Assembly: GCA_033220425.1 (NCBI GenBank)
Contig: CM065647.1
Coordinates: 3,410,001 to 3,474,000, forward strand
DNA: 64,000 bases
Reading direction: 5' to 3'
From: Lepraria neglecta
Lineage: Eukaryota; Ascomycota; Lecanoromycetes; Lecanorales; Stereocaulaceae
Positions 33,248-43,629 of this stretch are shown one piece after another. The notes beneath the pieces are model-generated. The model saw only the letters and a list, made by a program, of their open reading frames with translations, was not told where the DNA came from and ran no database searches. Within the stretch, counting starts at the first letter, position 1. Each line of letters opens with the position of its first letter. A program made the translations under genes and the position numbers.

Positions 33248-33641
33248 TTGCGAATGCTTGGCAGTAAAATGCGGGACCACCCCGCACGGGGAGCATCTTA
33301 AAACCCCGAATTCTATAATTTTTAGAATTATTGTAGAGCTAGCTCTTACGATTCTAACGCCGTATAAATTATGTCTTTAAATATAATACTAGCACAATTT
33401 TTATTAGGAAGATTTGTCAAATAAAAAATACTCGGGAAAGTTGCCTTAACTATTTAATTAAATAAGATACTTCTATAGAAAAGAACTTTCGCGATAATAA
33501 ATATAATTCAATAATCCAAGTAGAGCTTAACTTGTAAGTATAAAACCTATAATAGTTTTTAAATAGATTAGTAGGATCTATGTTTATGAGATGCTCCCTA
33601 GGCGGGGGTTGGTCGCGTATTTTACTGCCAAGCATTCGCAA
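33248..33641. mobile_element. MITE-like element with about 50-bp inverted repeats
   Basis: The left arm starts TTGCGAATGCTTGGCAGTAA at 33248. The right arm, read in reverse complement from 33641, starts with the same 20 bases and continues with about 75-80 percent matches through a GACCA..CCCCGC block to GGGAGCATCT, roughly 50 bp in all. The 290-bp centre is strongly AT-rich and has no coding capacity. Size, long TIRs and lack of a gene fit a non-autonomous DNA transposon. I see no convincing target duplication, so its superfamily is open. The right end is 118 bp before the glutamyl-tRNA synthetase start. Confidence 0.75.
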
Positions 33642-33759
33642 TGAACCTGAATACACTAACCGCGTCTACCGCGCCTAAAATGTAAGCATATTTGAGACTC
33701 GACTTTGCGATGTTTACTCCAGACCGATATTTTCAGACAGTCGAGTGCACAAGTTCAGT

Positions 33760-36011
33760 ATGGCAACTCTCAATATTGCATCTAAGGCGAACCAGGCCAC
33801 CACCCTCCCTGCTCTGGTCGTTGCACAGTACGCAAAGGAAGCAGACCCAAATGCCTCCATCAGTATCAATCTCGAAGAGGTTGAAGTGCTCAGATCTGGC
33901 GACAAAGCGGCTGTCGAGCTTATTGTAGGAAGTGACTCTTCTTCCTACGGCTTTGAGCATGGAATTGTTGGTCTTGTGGAGGCATACCCATTTTTGCAAG
34001 GCAAGAATGAGAAACATGTGCGTGGAGCCAGTCACTCTGATCGAACAATGCAAAGCTGACAATTCGAAGGTTAAGGAATGGTTGAGCAGGACGTCGACAT
34101 TCTTCCCCACGGATTTCAAATCCGTAGAGGGCCCACTGCTCGAACTAGATGCACATCTTACGCTTCGCTCCTATATCATCGGCTACGCCCTCACCATCGC
34201 AGACTTGTCCGTGTGGGGCGCCATCCGTGGCAACAAAGTTGCCTATGCAGCGGTCAAAAAGGGCGCTATGTTGAATGTCAGTCGGTGGTTCAAGTTTGTC
34301 GATGAGACCAATTCCTGGATCGCAACAGCCGTGCAGTCAGCGAACGCTCAGGCTCAGGCAAAGAAAGCAATGAAGAGTAGCGAGGGCGCGAGTTATGATA
34401 TTGCGTTGCATAACACTGAGAAAGGTGTCGTCACGAGATTTCCTCCAGAGCCATCGTAAGTGCGCGAATATACTTGAAACTTTTGGTTGACTGATCTTGA
34501 GCAGGGGTTACCTCCACATTGGTCACGCCAAAGCAGCCTTACTAAACGACTACTTTGCGCACGAGAAGTACAAAGGCACCATGATCTGTCGATTTGACGA
34601 CACAAACCCGTCCAAGGAGAAAGAAGAGTTCCAAGATGCCATTGTTGAGGACCTTGCGTTGATGGGTATCCGCCCAGACAAGACTAGCTATACGAGTGAC
34701 TATTTTGAGGAGCTTTACCAATACTGCCTTATGATGATCAAAGCAGGCAAGGCCTACGCTGATGATACTGAACAAGAGACAATGAAGCACCAAAGATGGA
34801 ATGGTCTACCAAGCGAGAGGCGTGATGCCCATGTCGAAGACAACCTTACCCACTTTGAGGAGATGAAGCAGGGTACAGATCAGGGTGTCAGATGGTGCAT
34901 AAGAGCCAAGATATCTGTGGATAGTCCCAACAAAGCCATGCGCGATCCCGTCATCTACCGCTGCAATCCTCTACCCCACCACCGAACCGGCAACAAGTGG
35001 AAGATGTACCCCATTTACGACTTTTGCTGCCCTATTGTGGACTCAATCGAAGGCGTCACACATGCTCTCAGAACAATCGAGTACCGAGACCGAAACCTCC
35101 AGTACGACTGGATGCTTGAGACCTTGAATCTTCGCAAGGTACAGATCTGGGATTTCGCTCGCATGAACTTCATTCGCACGTTCCTCTCCAAGCGCAAGCT
35201 TACCAAGCTTGTTGATGAGGGCAGAGTCTGGGGATGGGATGACCCTCGCTTTCCTACTATTCGTGGAATCCGTCGTCGTGGAATGACAATCGATGCTCTG
35301 CGCGAGTTTATTCTCAAGCAAGGACCAAGCCGTAACATTGTCAATCTTGACTGGACTCTGTTCTGGGCTACGAATAAGAAGTACATTGACCCAGTCGCTC
35401 CTCGTCATACAGCCATCTCCAAAGAGCACGCAGTCACCGCTACTGTTAAAGGGGCACGCCTGGCACCATACACAGAAGACAAGCCCAAGCACGGCAAGAA
35501 TCTTGACCTTGGCACTAAGAAGGTTGCTTACAGCGATACCATCCTTATTGAGCAGTCTGACGCCCAGAATTTCCAGCAGGACAAGGAGATCACGCTCATG
35601 AACTGGGGCAATGCATATGTACGCAGGATCTCCCACTCTCTCAACCCCTTGACCCGCTCTATCGTTATAGCCCTCGAACTCGAACTCCATCTCCAAGGCG
35701 ACTTCAAAGCCACCAAGCAGAAGATTACCTGGCTATCGACGCAGGGACAGGAGTTGATACCTGTCGAGCTGGTGGACTTCGATTATCTGATCACAAAAGA
35801 CATCATTGAGAAGGACGACGAAATCGACAATTGCCTGAATCCGCATACTGAGTTCCGGTCCGAGGCTCTGGCCGATTGCAACGTTGCCGATTTGAAAGTG
35901 GATGAGATTATCCAATTCGAGCGAAAAGGTTATTTCAGAGTCGATCGAGCTTTCAAGCATGGCCAGCCGGCGGTATTGTTCAACATACCCACTGGAAAAG
36001 CCACAAAGTAA
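33760..36011 (+). CDS. gus1: Cytosolic glutamyl-tRNA synthetase
   Basis: This enzyme charges tRNA-Glu in the cytosol and binds the Arc1 scaffold through its N-terminal GST-like domain. Three exons close in phase: 33760-34017, 34070-34455 and 34505-36011 (introns of 52 and 49 bp), giving 716 aa. The GST-like domain includes ASISINLEEVEVLRSGDK, KEWLSRTSTFFPTDFKSVEG and LRSYIIGYALTIADLSVWGA. The class I catalytic core starts RFPPEPSGYLHIGHAK, with the HIGH motif near residue 219, then CRFDDTNPSKEKEEF. The KMSKS-like motif is LSKRKLTK near 442. The eukaryotic beta-barrel anticodon region ends IIQFERKGYFRVDRAF. The intron at 34018-34069 (GTGCGT...AG) restores NEKH-VKEWLS, so there is no frameshift. 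The MITE-like element sits in its promoter region. Confidence 0.95.
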
Positions 36012-36556
36012 AACATCTGCCTATGAAATTGTGTCGATGTATAATGACAAAATTTCCTAAGCATTGCTCTTCCCTCTACTTATCGCTTGAATTTACTGCG
36101 CTTCTCTGTCAGGCTCGAGATGGCCTTGCTACTCGTGACGAGAAAGATCTCTATGGGTAATCAGTTCATGATTTTCATTGGTCACGAGGTAATCAATCTT
36201 CAGATACTAAGGTTGACGATGCGGATCTACCCGAAGGGTAGATCCCAAGATCTTACCCTTTTTACTTTTCCATACGAAGCCGTTGGGTTTTTGCCTATTC
36301 TTACAGCCTTCCTTTCTACGTTAATTTGTTCGACCAACTCATTGAATGACTCAAATGCCAATTCCAACGTGAAAATTGTCAAGTCTCCGCGGAACCTACG
36401 TCACAACATGCTACGTCATCCGTTGCCGGATATCCCATGCTTTTCGCGTGCTTTGCTCTGTAAAGTGGTCCTCTGCTTTCCCCTTCAACTCAATTTCAAG
36501 TATTCGACCAAATTCTGCGTTTAATCAAGCCTCTATTTTGCACCCGAGTTACCAGT
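36012..36556. other. Intergenic stretch
   Basis: About 0.5 kb between two co-directional genes. The plus frame 36087-36524 has no recognisable motif. It likely holds the GUS1 3' UTR and the SDR promoter, with a pyrimidine-rich part just before the ATG. Confidence 0.45.
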
Positions 36557-37258
36557 ATGTCTCCCAGAAACCTGAAATTCAAGTGCGCAATAGTGACTGG
36601 CGGAGGCGGCGGCATAGGCTTCGCCCTATCCAAGTGGCTAATCGCACAAGCCAAGAAAGTCATCATAGTCTGCCGGACAGACTCAAAGTTGCAAACGGCC
36701 AGCAAGGAGCTGGGCCACTCAATACCCTACTACACCCTCAACACCAGCGACATCCCCTCCATCCCCTCCTTCATTGAAAAAGTCACAGAAGACCACCCAG
36801 AAGTCGACTGCCTAATTAACAACGCCCCCTCGACATCAACGACTTCGACCTCCAAACAGCCGACCAAGAAATCAACATCAACATCAACATCCGCGGCCCC
36901 ATGCACCTCGCCATCGGCCTCCTCTCCCACTTTAAATCCAAAATCCTTCGCCCTAATCGTCAACGTCTCTTCCGTCCTCGGCTACATACCCACCAGCGTC
37001 ATCAGATCCGTCTACAACGGCACGAAAGTCTGGACCCATTTCTGGAGCATGAATATAAGGACACAATTGAAGGACATGAGTGTGAGGGTTGTGGAGATTG
37101 CGCCGCTGACTGTGAGCACGGATTTGCATCGCGAGAGGAGCGATCCGGATGATGATAAGGAGAAGAATAGTGCTGCGTTGAGTGTAGAGGAGTTTATGGA
37201 TTTTGTTACCAAGGATTGGAAAGCAGATAAAGAGGTTATTGGGGCGGGGACGAGCTAA
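36557..37258 (+). CDS. Short-chain dehydrogenase (DltE-like) with an internal frame-shifted segment
   Basis: A classical SDR of 233 aa. It has the NAD(P)-binding loop TGGGGGIGFALSKWL (residues about 14-28), beta-4 region DCLINNA, catalytic serine region IVNVSSVLGYIPTSV, the YxxxK pair in VYNGTKVWTHFWSMN and the late motif VVEIAPLTVSTDLHRERSDP. Between about 36827 and 36943 the frame reads a Ser/Thr/Pro string. The next frame there reads the expected LDINDFDLQTADQEINI, then IRGPMHLAIGLLSHFKSK. So one shift after NNA and a compensating one before FALIVN leave the ORF open but replace about 38 residues, including the helix alpha-4 Asn region; NNAG has become NNAP. The enzyme is probably inactive unless these are assembly errors. 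Confidence 0.85.
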   Translation: MSPRNLKFKCAIVTGGGGGIGFALSKWLIAQAKKVIIVCRTDSKLQTASKELGHSIPYYTLNTSDIPSIPSFIEKVTEDHPEVDCLINNAPSTSTTSTSKQPTKKSTSTSTSAAPCTSPSASSPTLNPKSFALIVNVSSVLGYIPTSVIRSVYNGTKVWTHFWSMNIRTQLKDMSVRVVEIAPLTVSTDLHRERSDPDDDKEKNSAALSVEEFMDFVTKDWKADKEVIGAGTS

Positions 37259-37546
37259 AAGGTTGTGGATAGGCATGATTATGAGAAGGTTGCGGGGACA
37301 AAATAGGGATTAGGGTGTCTGTTTTGGATTGGTTTGGATGGGAGCATCGTTCGTGAGGGCACGCTGGGTACACTGTATGATGTTACGTTAGGCACTCTAT
37401 AGAAATGCAAATGACCTTGGATTGCTATACGGTACCATCGCCTTGTAAAGTGGGTAAGCAGCGGGAGTAGGAAATCTTCCACTTCCCATCACCAACCTTT
37501 CAGGGTGGGGTATTATGTACGAGTTCCATCTCGTCTGAATTCCAGT
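37259..37546. other. Convergent intergenic region
   Basis: Short 3' to 3' region between the SDR gene and a minus-strand hypothetical gene. No feature is recognised beyond probable 3' UTRs. Confidence 0.4.
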
Positions 37547-39455
37547 TCACTGCTTCGGCTTTCGGGTGAAGCTACCTGTGATGCCAGGAAGTGGATTTCT
37601 AAAGAAACTAATCGTGCCGCGGTTGGTGCTCGCAGGGGAACTTGGGACAGAGCTCGAAGGAGTAATGGGATGGTGGGGAGTGTCATTGACAGGTCTCCGT
37701 TGAGGAGTTTTCTCTCCCGCCGTGTCCCTGCTTCCTCTTCTGTATGGGCGAGGTTCCCCATGCTGAGGGGGATCTTGGTTGACTTGATACCGTAAGGAGG
37801 ACTGTCCATACTGATCTTCTCTTGGTCTTCCTGAATACTGCCTTTCTTCGTCATGGTAATATCTGGAGTCTTCGGGAAGATCATGGTGGTTCGGGAACGC
37901 TTCTGCCGGGAGGGAGGCTTGCGGTAGTCGTGATCTGGGTAGGTGCTCTTGCTCTTTTTCGATCGCTTCGGCTGGTGATCTTTCTTCATCAAGGCGGTAT
38001 AGTCTCTTCGTGGAAGACGTGTCTGAACCGCAGTCCATAGACACGTAGGGGCTGTCCACGAGATCTCCTCTTGGAGAGATGTCTTGATCAAGAGATAGTA
38101 GGAACTGATTTGTGACAGAGGGTGATCGTGTCGCTGCTGGTGGCGTCGTCGTACCGTCGGACAGGGTATTATTCCTGCTATGCGGCTTCGACATACTTTC
38201 CTTTCCTGGACGTACTACCACTATCACTGGTTTCACGATGACTATTGGGGCTCCACCGTTAGGTCGATGCCGTAGGAGAGGCGGGTGCAGGCAGTACAAC
38301 GCCTTTCCAACCCGATTTTCTTTTTTCACTTGTCTCCATTCATCTGCGTCCTTCAAAACCCATTCGTTAAGCATTTGTGCTGGGGAGAATTCTTCCAAGG
38401 CCTGGATAGGCTCCATGGTATACATTTGGCTGGAAGAACTGAGATTTTGATGTAATCTAATTGCTGGATCCAAGATGTCCCGCTGGAATCTGCTTTCCAA
38501 CTTGACCGAACCGCCAGCATCGAGCATCATCCAGTCCGATAGAATACGCCTAACTTTGCTAATGATGTCATTTGAAGCGTCTGCAAGGCATGCATCACTT
38601 TCTCGACGCGCTATCAAAGCTGTCAGGGTCTCGGATCTCCACCGGTCTATGCTCAGCTGCCCTGTCGTATCCATGTCAGAGAGTCGAACCGGACACTAAT
38701 TTGCGCAGAATGCTAACCTTTGCCCTGGCTGGGATGCCGCATACCGTCTTCCACGTCTCTTATGGTTTCCTTTTGCACACGGGTAATTCCTTTTGGATAG
38801 CGTTCCGGGAAGATGTATTCGTCGAGAATCCACTCGAGTATGACGGACAGGATATAAAAGTTGGAACACCCATATTTCCCCCACGCACTGATATCTGCCG
38901 TCGTGATAAAATTGCCGAGTCGAGAGCGGTTTTTTCCCTTTTGCTTTTTGTACTTTTGATATTGCTTTTCACAGAAGTGGTACAAAGCGTCGTCCTCAAC
39001 ATCTACCATGGCATCGTAGACAAAGCTATCAATTGATTGACGGATTCGCTCCAAGTCCTTTTGAATGGAGTCATCGGAGATCTGACTGGGGGGCTTCCAC
39101 GCGAACAACTCGGCCTTGCACTGCTCTAGGTCTGCTGTCAGCTCGTATTGTTCTTGTGTCAGGCTTTTGTTCTCGTCTCTAAGCTTCAAGATTTCTTTTT
39201 CTGCCTTCGCTAACTGATCCTTAAACTCTATGGGCCTCACTTCTGGTCGACTGGGCTGGGCGTTCGATGGAGTAATTTTCGGGTCATTGCTTGACTTCTC
39301 AAGAGGTCAGCTAGAGATTCGAAAGGTTCAGGCTGCAGGAGCAACAAAGGAATTGGTGTGCGCCATACTTGAGGAAACGTATTCGTTTTGCGAGGCTGCA
39401 AAGACGGTACTTTAGTGCCTTCAACAGTGCGTTCGACGTTCTTCGATTGATCCAT
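37547..39455 (-). CDS. Hypothetical coiled-coil and disordered protein
   Basis: Three exons close in phase: 39455-39369, 39297-38718 and 38661-37547 (introns of 71 and 56 bp), giving 593 aa. After a polar start (MDQSKNVERTVEGTKVPSLQ) comes a coiled coil (KDQLAKAEKEILKLRDENKS, residues about 55-95). A conserved-looking globular part follows with SDDSIQKDLERIRQSIDSFV, DDALYHFCEKQYQKYKKQK, SNFYILSVILEWILDEYIF and SDWMMLDAGGSVKLESRFQR; this is the helical body seen in many fungal hypothetical proteins of this architecture. The last 200 residues are low-complexity Ser/Pro/Arg. No enzyme motif or membrane segment is present and I do not recognise a named family. The first intron uses a TTGAG acceptor, so that junction is less sure. 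Confidence 0.72.
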
Positions 39456-40559
39456 TGCTTGTCGTTTTCGAGACGGTGCAAAGCCAACGAGTCGAAATTG
39501 CTCGCAAGGTCAAAGATGTAGTCATCCAGCTATCGCCAAGTTGTGTCGGTGAGAGCACGAGGCTTGACCAATTAGCTCATCCATCCGGATTACAAATTGC
39601 CTGGCTGCAGACTTGCGCCTTGTGCCTCGCCTCGAAATGCCCTGGATGGATCAGCAGGAGCGTTTCAGCTAGGTCCACGCCCAGAGCTCCACCAGACTCT
39701 CAGCTAACGCGAGCTCCCTGCTCTACACATCGGAATTCTCAGATCTGAAATTAACCACTCAAGATAGGTCAAGAGCTGAGGGTAAACAGGTCAACGAATT
39801 GGGGATTTAAATTTGGCAGTGTACAATGGCTGATCTGCTGCATACGATGGGGCACGCTCGCTACACCATATGCAACTCTGTATGCCGCACGAATTATCAC
39901 ACTTTCCAGCCCACCCTCTCGGCGCAGAGAACCCGTCTCAGCCCTACGAGGGCCTGCCAAATCTTCCCTTTCACTTCTCAAGGGTCCAAGCACTTGTGTT
40001 CGGGCTCACGGTCTCTACTTATTTTCTTCGGCCGAGATAGGGTCACCCGTGCTGTTAGTTCTGGGCAGTCTCAGCGTTTCTCTCACTTTACGATCTCTTC
40101 TGTACTTCCGTTATCCTCTTACTGGTCTACGTTTGCAAGGGATGCATGCCCAATGAGGAAACGTTGGGCTTTGACCGTCAGCAGTCCCGGATGTCTGATG
40201 ATCGGCTAACCAATTAGCAGCGTTACCATCGAGTCGGATTCGAGTAAACGGACGGCAAAGCCTGAGAGTGTGTCCGGTCTGGACGGAACCTGGCTTTTCC
40301 GTAGTCTCCGAACATTTGGCGTATGCAAGTGATGCGCCTTGTTTGCGCGCAATGATACCTTTGAGCTAACCTGTAGAGCCCATCTCACATCAGGCGTGGG
40401 GTGAGGCTCTTTCACAGCCCTAGTGCTGCCTGCGTCAAAGAACAACGCTCAACGTTGCCTTATAAGCACAGGACACCGTAATGCATTGCTATCAGTGTCT
40501 GATGATATCTGATCAAGCTGCATGACTGGAAAACAGGACCTTATCCGCCAAACTCAAAC
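39456..40559. other. Intergenic stretch with divergent promoters
   Basis: About 1.1 kb between the coiled-coil gene and the Hsp70-like gene. Frames at 39826-40209 plus and 40206-40445 minus lack motifs and splice support. Nothing else is recognised. Confidence 0.45.
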
Positions 40560-42802
40560 ATGCCGATCAGTGAGAGAGTCGTCGAACAGAAGATTCTAGT
40601 TGCTGTGGATTTTGGTAAGTAGAGTGATGCTAGGAATGTAACATCCATACAACTCGGCTCATTGAATATCAGGTACTACATACTCCGGTATTGCCTGGGG
40701 CCAAACAGGCGAGGTAAAATAAAGCATCTCACTAGCTCAACAACTGATGGCCAATTTTTGTTCCTCAGGCCGATGCTCAAAATATCGTACAACACTGGCC
40801 GGACAAGAATTCTACGGGCCGGGATTTCCATGGAAAGAGCATTGATAAAGTTCCGACGTAAGTTGAAAAGAATCCTTTGCCATGAGGGGTGGACAGAGTA
40901 CACTGAAAAAAGCGGTGCCGCAGAACTTTGAGATATAATGGGGATGGCTTGCGGTGGGGTTACCAGATCGAGAGTACAGAGAAACGCCATGAGTGGTTCA
41001 AGCTCGGTCTTGATCCATCAATGCAGCGAGAGAAGTTTAGTCTCGCAGGAAGATATCCGGGATCTACGCAACTTCCCATGCAACTATCCTCGGAATATGC
41101 TACATCTCCAACTAAGCTTGCGACCGACTACCTAACCGCACTACGTCGACATGCAGAGTACATGTTATTGCAAACTGTGACCGAGGCAGCTTTGAAAAGA
41201 ACCCCAAGGGAATACGTGATCAGTGTTCCAGCAGTCTGGACAGAAATGGCACGGGATCTGACGACTACTTGTGCTATTGACGCCGGCATGGGCCCCCGAG
41301 ATAGGCTTCACATCGTCTCCGAACCGGAAGCAGCGGCCATGTATGCATTCAAAGAAATGAATTCGTGCGGGCTTGACAAAGGAGACACATTCGTGGTATG
41401 CGACGCAGGAGGCGGGTAACTGAATCTTGTTCCCCTAGATCGCTCATCTGTGTTTACTGATGGTAATGGGCAGGACTGTCGATTTGATTTCCTACACCGT
41501 ATTGTCTTTAGCTCCGATGCTCCAACTCGCTGAAGCCGCTCCAGGATCAGGTAGTGCATGTGGCAGCACATTCCTCAATCGTATCTTCGCCCAAACCTTG
41601 AACAATAAATTCAGAGGCGACCCGGACTGGGAATCAGACCCAGATATCTTTGCAACAGCCATGGAACACTTCGAAAACTTTACGAAAAGTTCGTTCAATG
41701 GCAAACAAAGCGAATCGGTCCCCGTCCATGGACTTACAGCGCGGCCTGGGATCAAAAAGGGCAAGCTTACGCTTTCGACCTCCGAGCTCAGAGATATCTT
41801 TGAGCCCGTCGTTAGCGAGATCCTTACCCTTATCAGGGACCAGATAACACAGACTGCGGAAAAGGTCAAACTCATTCTTCTGGTGGGTGGTTTTGGCAGT
41901 AGCTTCTATCTTCGCAGCAGGATCCAGGAAACATTCGGTTCTGGTGTCGAGGTGAAGATGGCTCCCAACTGGTATGTGCTAGCTCATCATGTATGCGGAG
42001 GACAGAAAATATCAGATTTACTGACTACGCAAGTCAAACTGCGGTCGTCAGAGGAGCGTTGATGAAAGGCCTGGCGGAAGTCAAAGACGTGACGAGTAAG
42101 CTTCCACGCATAAGAGTTGACTCCCGGAAAGCTCGGAAACATTACGGTACGGAATGCTACACGGCATATAAACCACGCCGGAAGCTCCATGATGACGGAC
42201 ATAGCCCCGAGAGAAGGTGGGTCTCCTTGATTGGGCATGTCAATTACTTGAAACACTAACGCTTCCCAGACAGCACAACCCTTTCACTGGCCAAGACCAC
42301 GTTCAATTTATGAAGTGGTTTCTGAAGAAGGTATTACAGAACATCTGAAGACCACTGGCCTTTTGGCAACGGCTGATTCTTCGAAATAGGGAGAAGTGGT
42401 CAAAGAATCCGAACCAGCAATATTCGGGTTTTCAACGGATCAACTCGTCGCCGCAGGACTGCCTAAGAAATTTTCGATAGATGTCTACTACCATGAAGAT
42501 CCAGAGAACACCGGCGCTCCGGAATACAAAACGAACAGTGAGGATGGAAAATTATGACTGTCCACGTTTTGAGCTGACACTTCGCAGATGTTGAGAAGCT
42601 TGGGACAGTCAAAGCTAATATAGGCGGTATTGACCCAAGTTTACTAAAGAAGCAGCGAGGAGAAGATGGGAGAGAGTATTATGTTATGGACTTTGATATT
42701 GAGATGAGGTGCTTTGCGGCTAGGATGGAATACACTCCGGTGTATAGGTACGAGGGAGGTGGGCAGCGGAGATTTGAGCCGGCTAGGATGGAATTTGCTT
42801 AG
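40560..42802 (+). CDS. Hsp70-like ATPase-domain protein (fungal Hsp70 family, non-canonical)
   Basis: An actin/Hsp70-fold ATPase of the family expanded in filamentous fungi. It lacks a standard peptide-binding domain. Nine exons sum to 594 codons in phase: 40560-40614, 40673-40713, 40769-40857, 40924-41415, 41474-41971, 42034-42216, 42270-42330, 42390-42537 and 42588-42802. Motifs: phosphate-1 LVAVDFGTTYSGIAWGQTGE, the recognisable YVISVPAVWTEMARDLTT, HIVSEPEAAAMYAF, phosphate-2 VVCDAGGGTVDLISYTV, adenosine-binding LILLVGGFGSSFYLRSRIQ and TAVVRGALMKGL. The last 150 residues include NPFTGQDHVQFMKWFLKK and the beta-rich FSIDVYYHEDPENTGAPEYK, as usual for this family. No cytosolic Hsp70 EEVD end is present. 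The intron at 41972-42033 makes the codon TGT (Cys). The client is unknown. Confidence 0.88.
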
Positions 42803-43152
42803 GTCTTTAGAGAAATGGACCTGAACCATGAAGGTAGAGAATCCAGTTTAGAGATCGAGATGGAGAAAGCACCGAGGAATCTGTAATGTTATGCTGCATT
42901 GATTTATCTCTTAAAGCGGCTCGGGACTTTTATCTAGACTTTTCACGTTAGAGTAGTTCAACGACGAAAGGCATGGGAGACCAACCATGAAGAGGTGACT
43001 TTGATAGCAAAATTCAATCAGCTTTACCTCAGACGCGCCAATCCATCGTCCATACGTCCTTATAGGTTCTAAATCTGAGTGGGAATCTCGCTCTCACCCG
43101 TCCGTCTCTCATGTAGAATTGTCCTTGCTAAGGTTGATATTGGAATTCATCG
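42803..43152. other. Convergent intergenic region
   Basis: 350 bp between the Hsp70-like stop and the end of the minisatellite-bearing gene. It is moderately AT-rich and no feature is recognised. Confidence 0.4.
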
Positions 43153-43629
43153 TTACCGTATAGGTCGCTCACGCACGATATGCACCGGCTCGGGCCTCTC
43201 GCGCACTTGTCCAGGCTCATCTCTAACACGCACTTGTCCTTGCCCATCTCTTACACGCACTTGCCCTGGGTCGTCTCTTACGCGCACTTGCCCTTGCCCA
43301 TCTCTTACACGCACTTGTCCTGGGTCGTCTCTTACGCGCACTTGCCCTTCCCCATCTCTTACACGTACTTGTCCTTGCCCATCTCTTACGCGCACTTGCC
43401 CTTCCCCATCTCTTACACGTACTTGTCCTTGCCCATCTCTTACGCGCACTTGTCCGAGGGGTCCTCCATCATCCGAGATTGGCGGAGAAGGTGTAGTGGG
43501 CGTCCTGGTTCCAATCGTAGGCGGAGGTCTTAATGGCCTTCTGGACAAGGTTACGTAGTATAGGACAACAAAGATGACGACGAAGAGTACGACGACTATT
43601 ATCGCGATAACGTCATTCTGTGAGACCAT
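43153..43629 (-). CDS. Small membrane protein with nine 9-residue repeats
   Basis: A single-exon frame of 158 aa. Residues 8-26 are one hydrophobic helix (IAIIVVVLFVVIFVVLYYV) after a very short N-terminus, followed by a basic proline-rich linker (SRRPLRPPPTIGTRTP). From residue 59 there are nine tandem copies of GQVRVRDxx, where xx is GQ, GE, DP or EP, then a degenerate tenth and the end VHIVRERPIR. A charged, alternating strand pattern facing the cytosol is likely under the positive-inside rule. The repeat stays in frame because its unit is 27 bp. I do not recognise a family. The even codon content and perfect frame argue for a real gene, but expression is unproven. Confidence 0.6.
   Translation of the reverse strand: MVSQNDVIAIIVVVLFVVIFVVLYYVTLSRRPLRPPPTIGTRTPTTPSPPISDDGGPLGQVRVRDGQGQVRVRDGEGQVRVRDGQGQVRVRDGEGQVRVRDDPGQVRVRDGQGQVRVRDDPGQVRVRDGQGQVRVRDEPGQVRERPEPVHIVRERPIR
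43213..43455 (-). repeat. 27-bp coding minisatellite, nine units
   Basis: Nine consecutive 27-bp units encode GQVRVRDxx. Units ending GQ alternate with units ending GE or DP, so the array has a 54-bp higher-order period, which suggests growth by unequal exchange of two-unit blocks. Copy number probably varies between strains. Confidence 0.9.

Noticed and set aside
33960-34080. Apparent frameshift in the N-terminal domain of glutamyl-tRNA synthetase
   Set aside because: A GTGCGT donor at 34018 and an AG acceptor at 34069 remove 52 bp in phase and give NEKH-VKEWLS, which fits the family. It is an intron.
36087-36524. 145-codon plus-strand gene between GUS1 and the SDR
   Set aside because: No motif or protein-like composition, and it fills the expected UTR and promoter space.
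38661-38717. tRNA-like B-box (GGTTCGACTCT on the minus strand)
   Set aside because: It lies inside a 56-bp intron; there is no A-box, acceptor stem or room for a tRNA.
43079-43558. Plus-strand cysteine-rich repeat protein (TRTCPCPSL repeats)
   Set aside because: It is the antisense of the minisatellite gene; only the minus frame has a plausible start, membrane helix and sensible ends.
43153-43629. CRISPR-like array at 43.2 kb
   Set aside because: Units are contiguous 27-bp copies with no spacers and stay in frame with a membrane helix; this is a coding minisatellite in a eukaryote.
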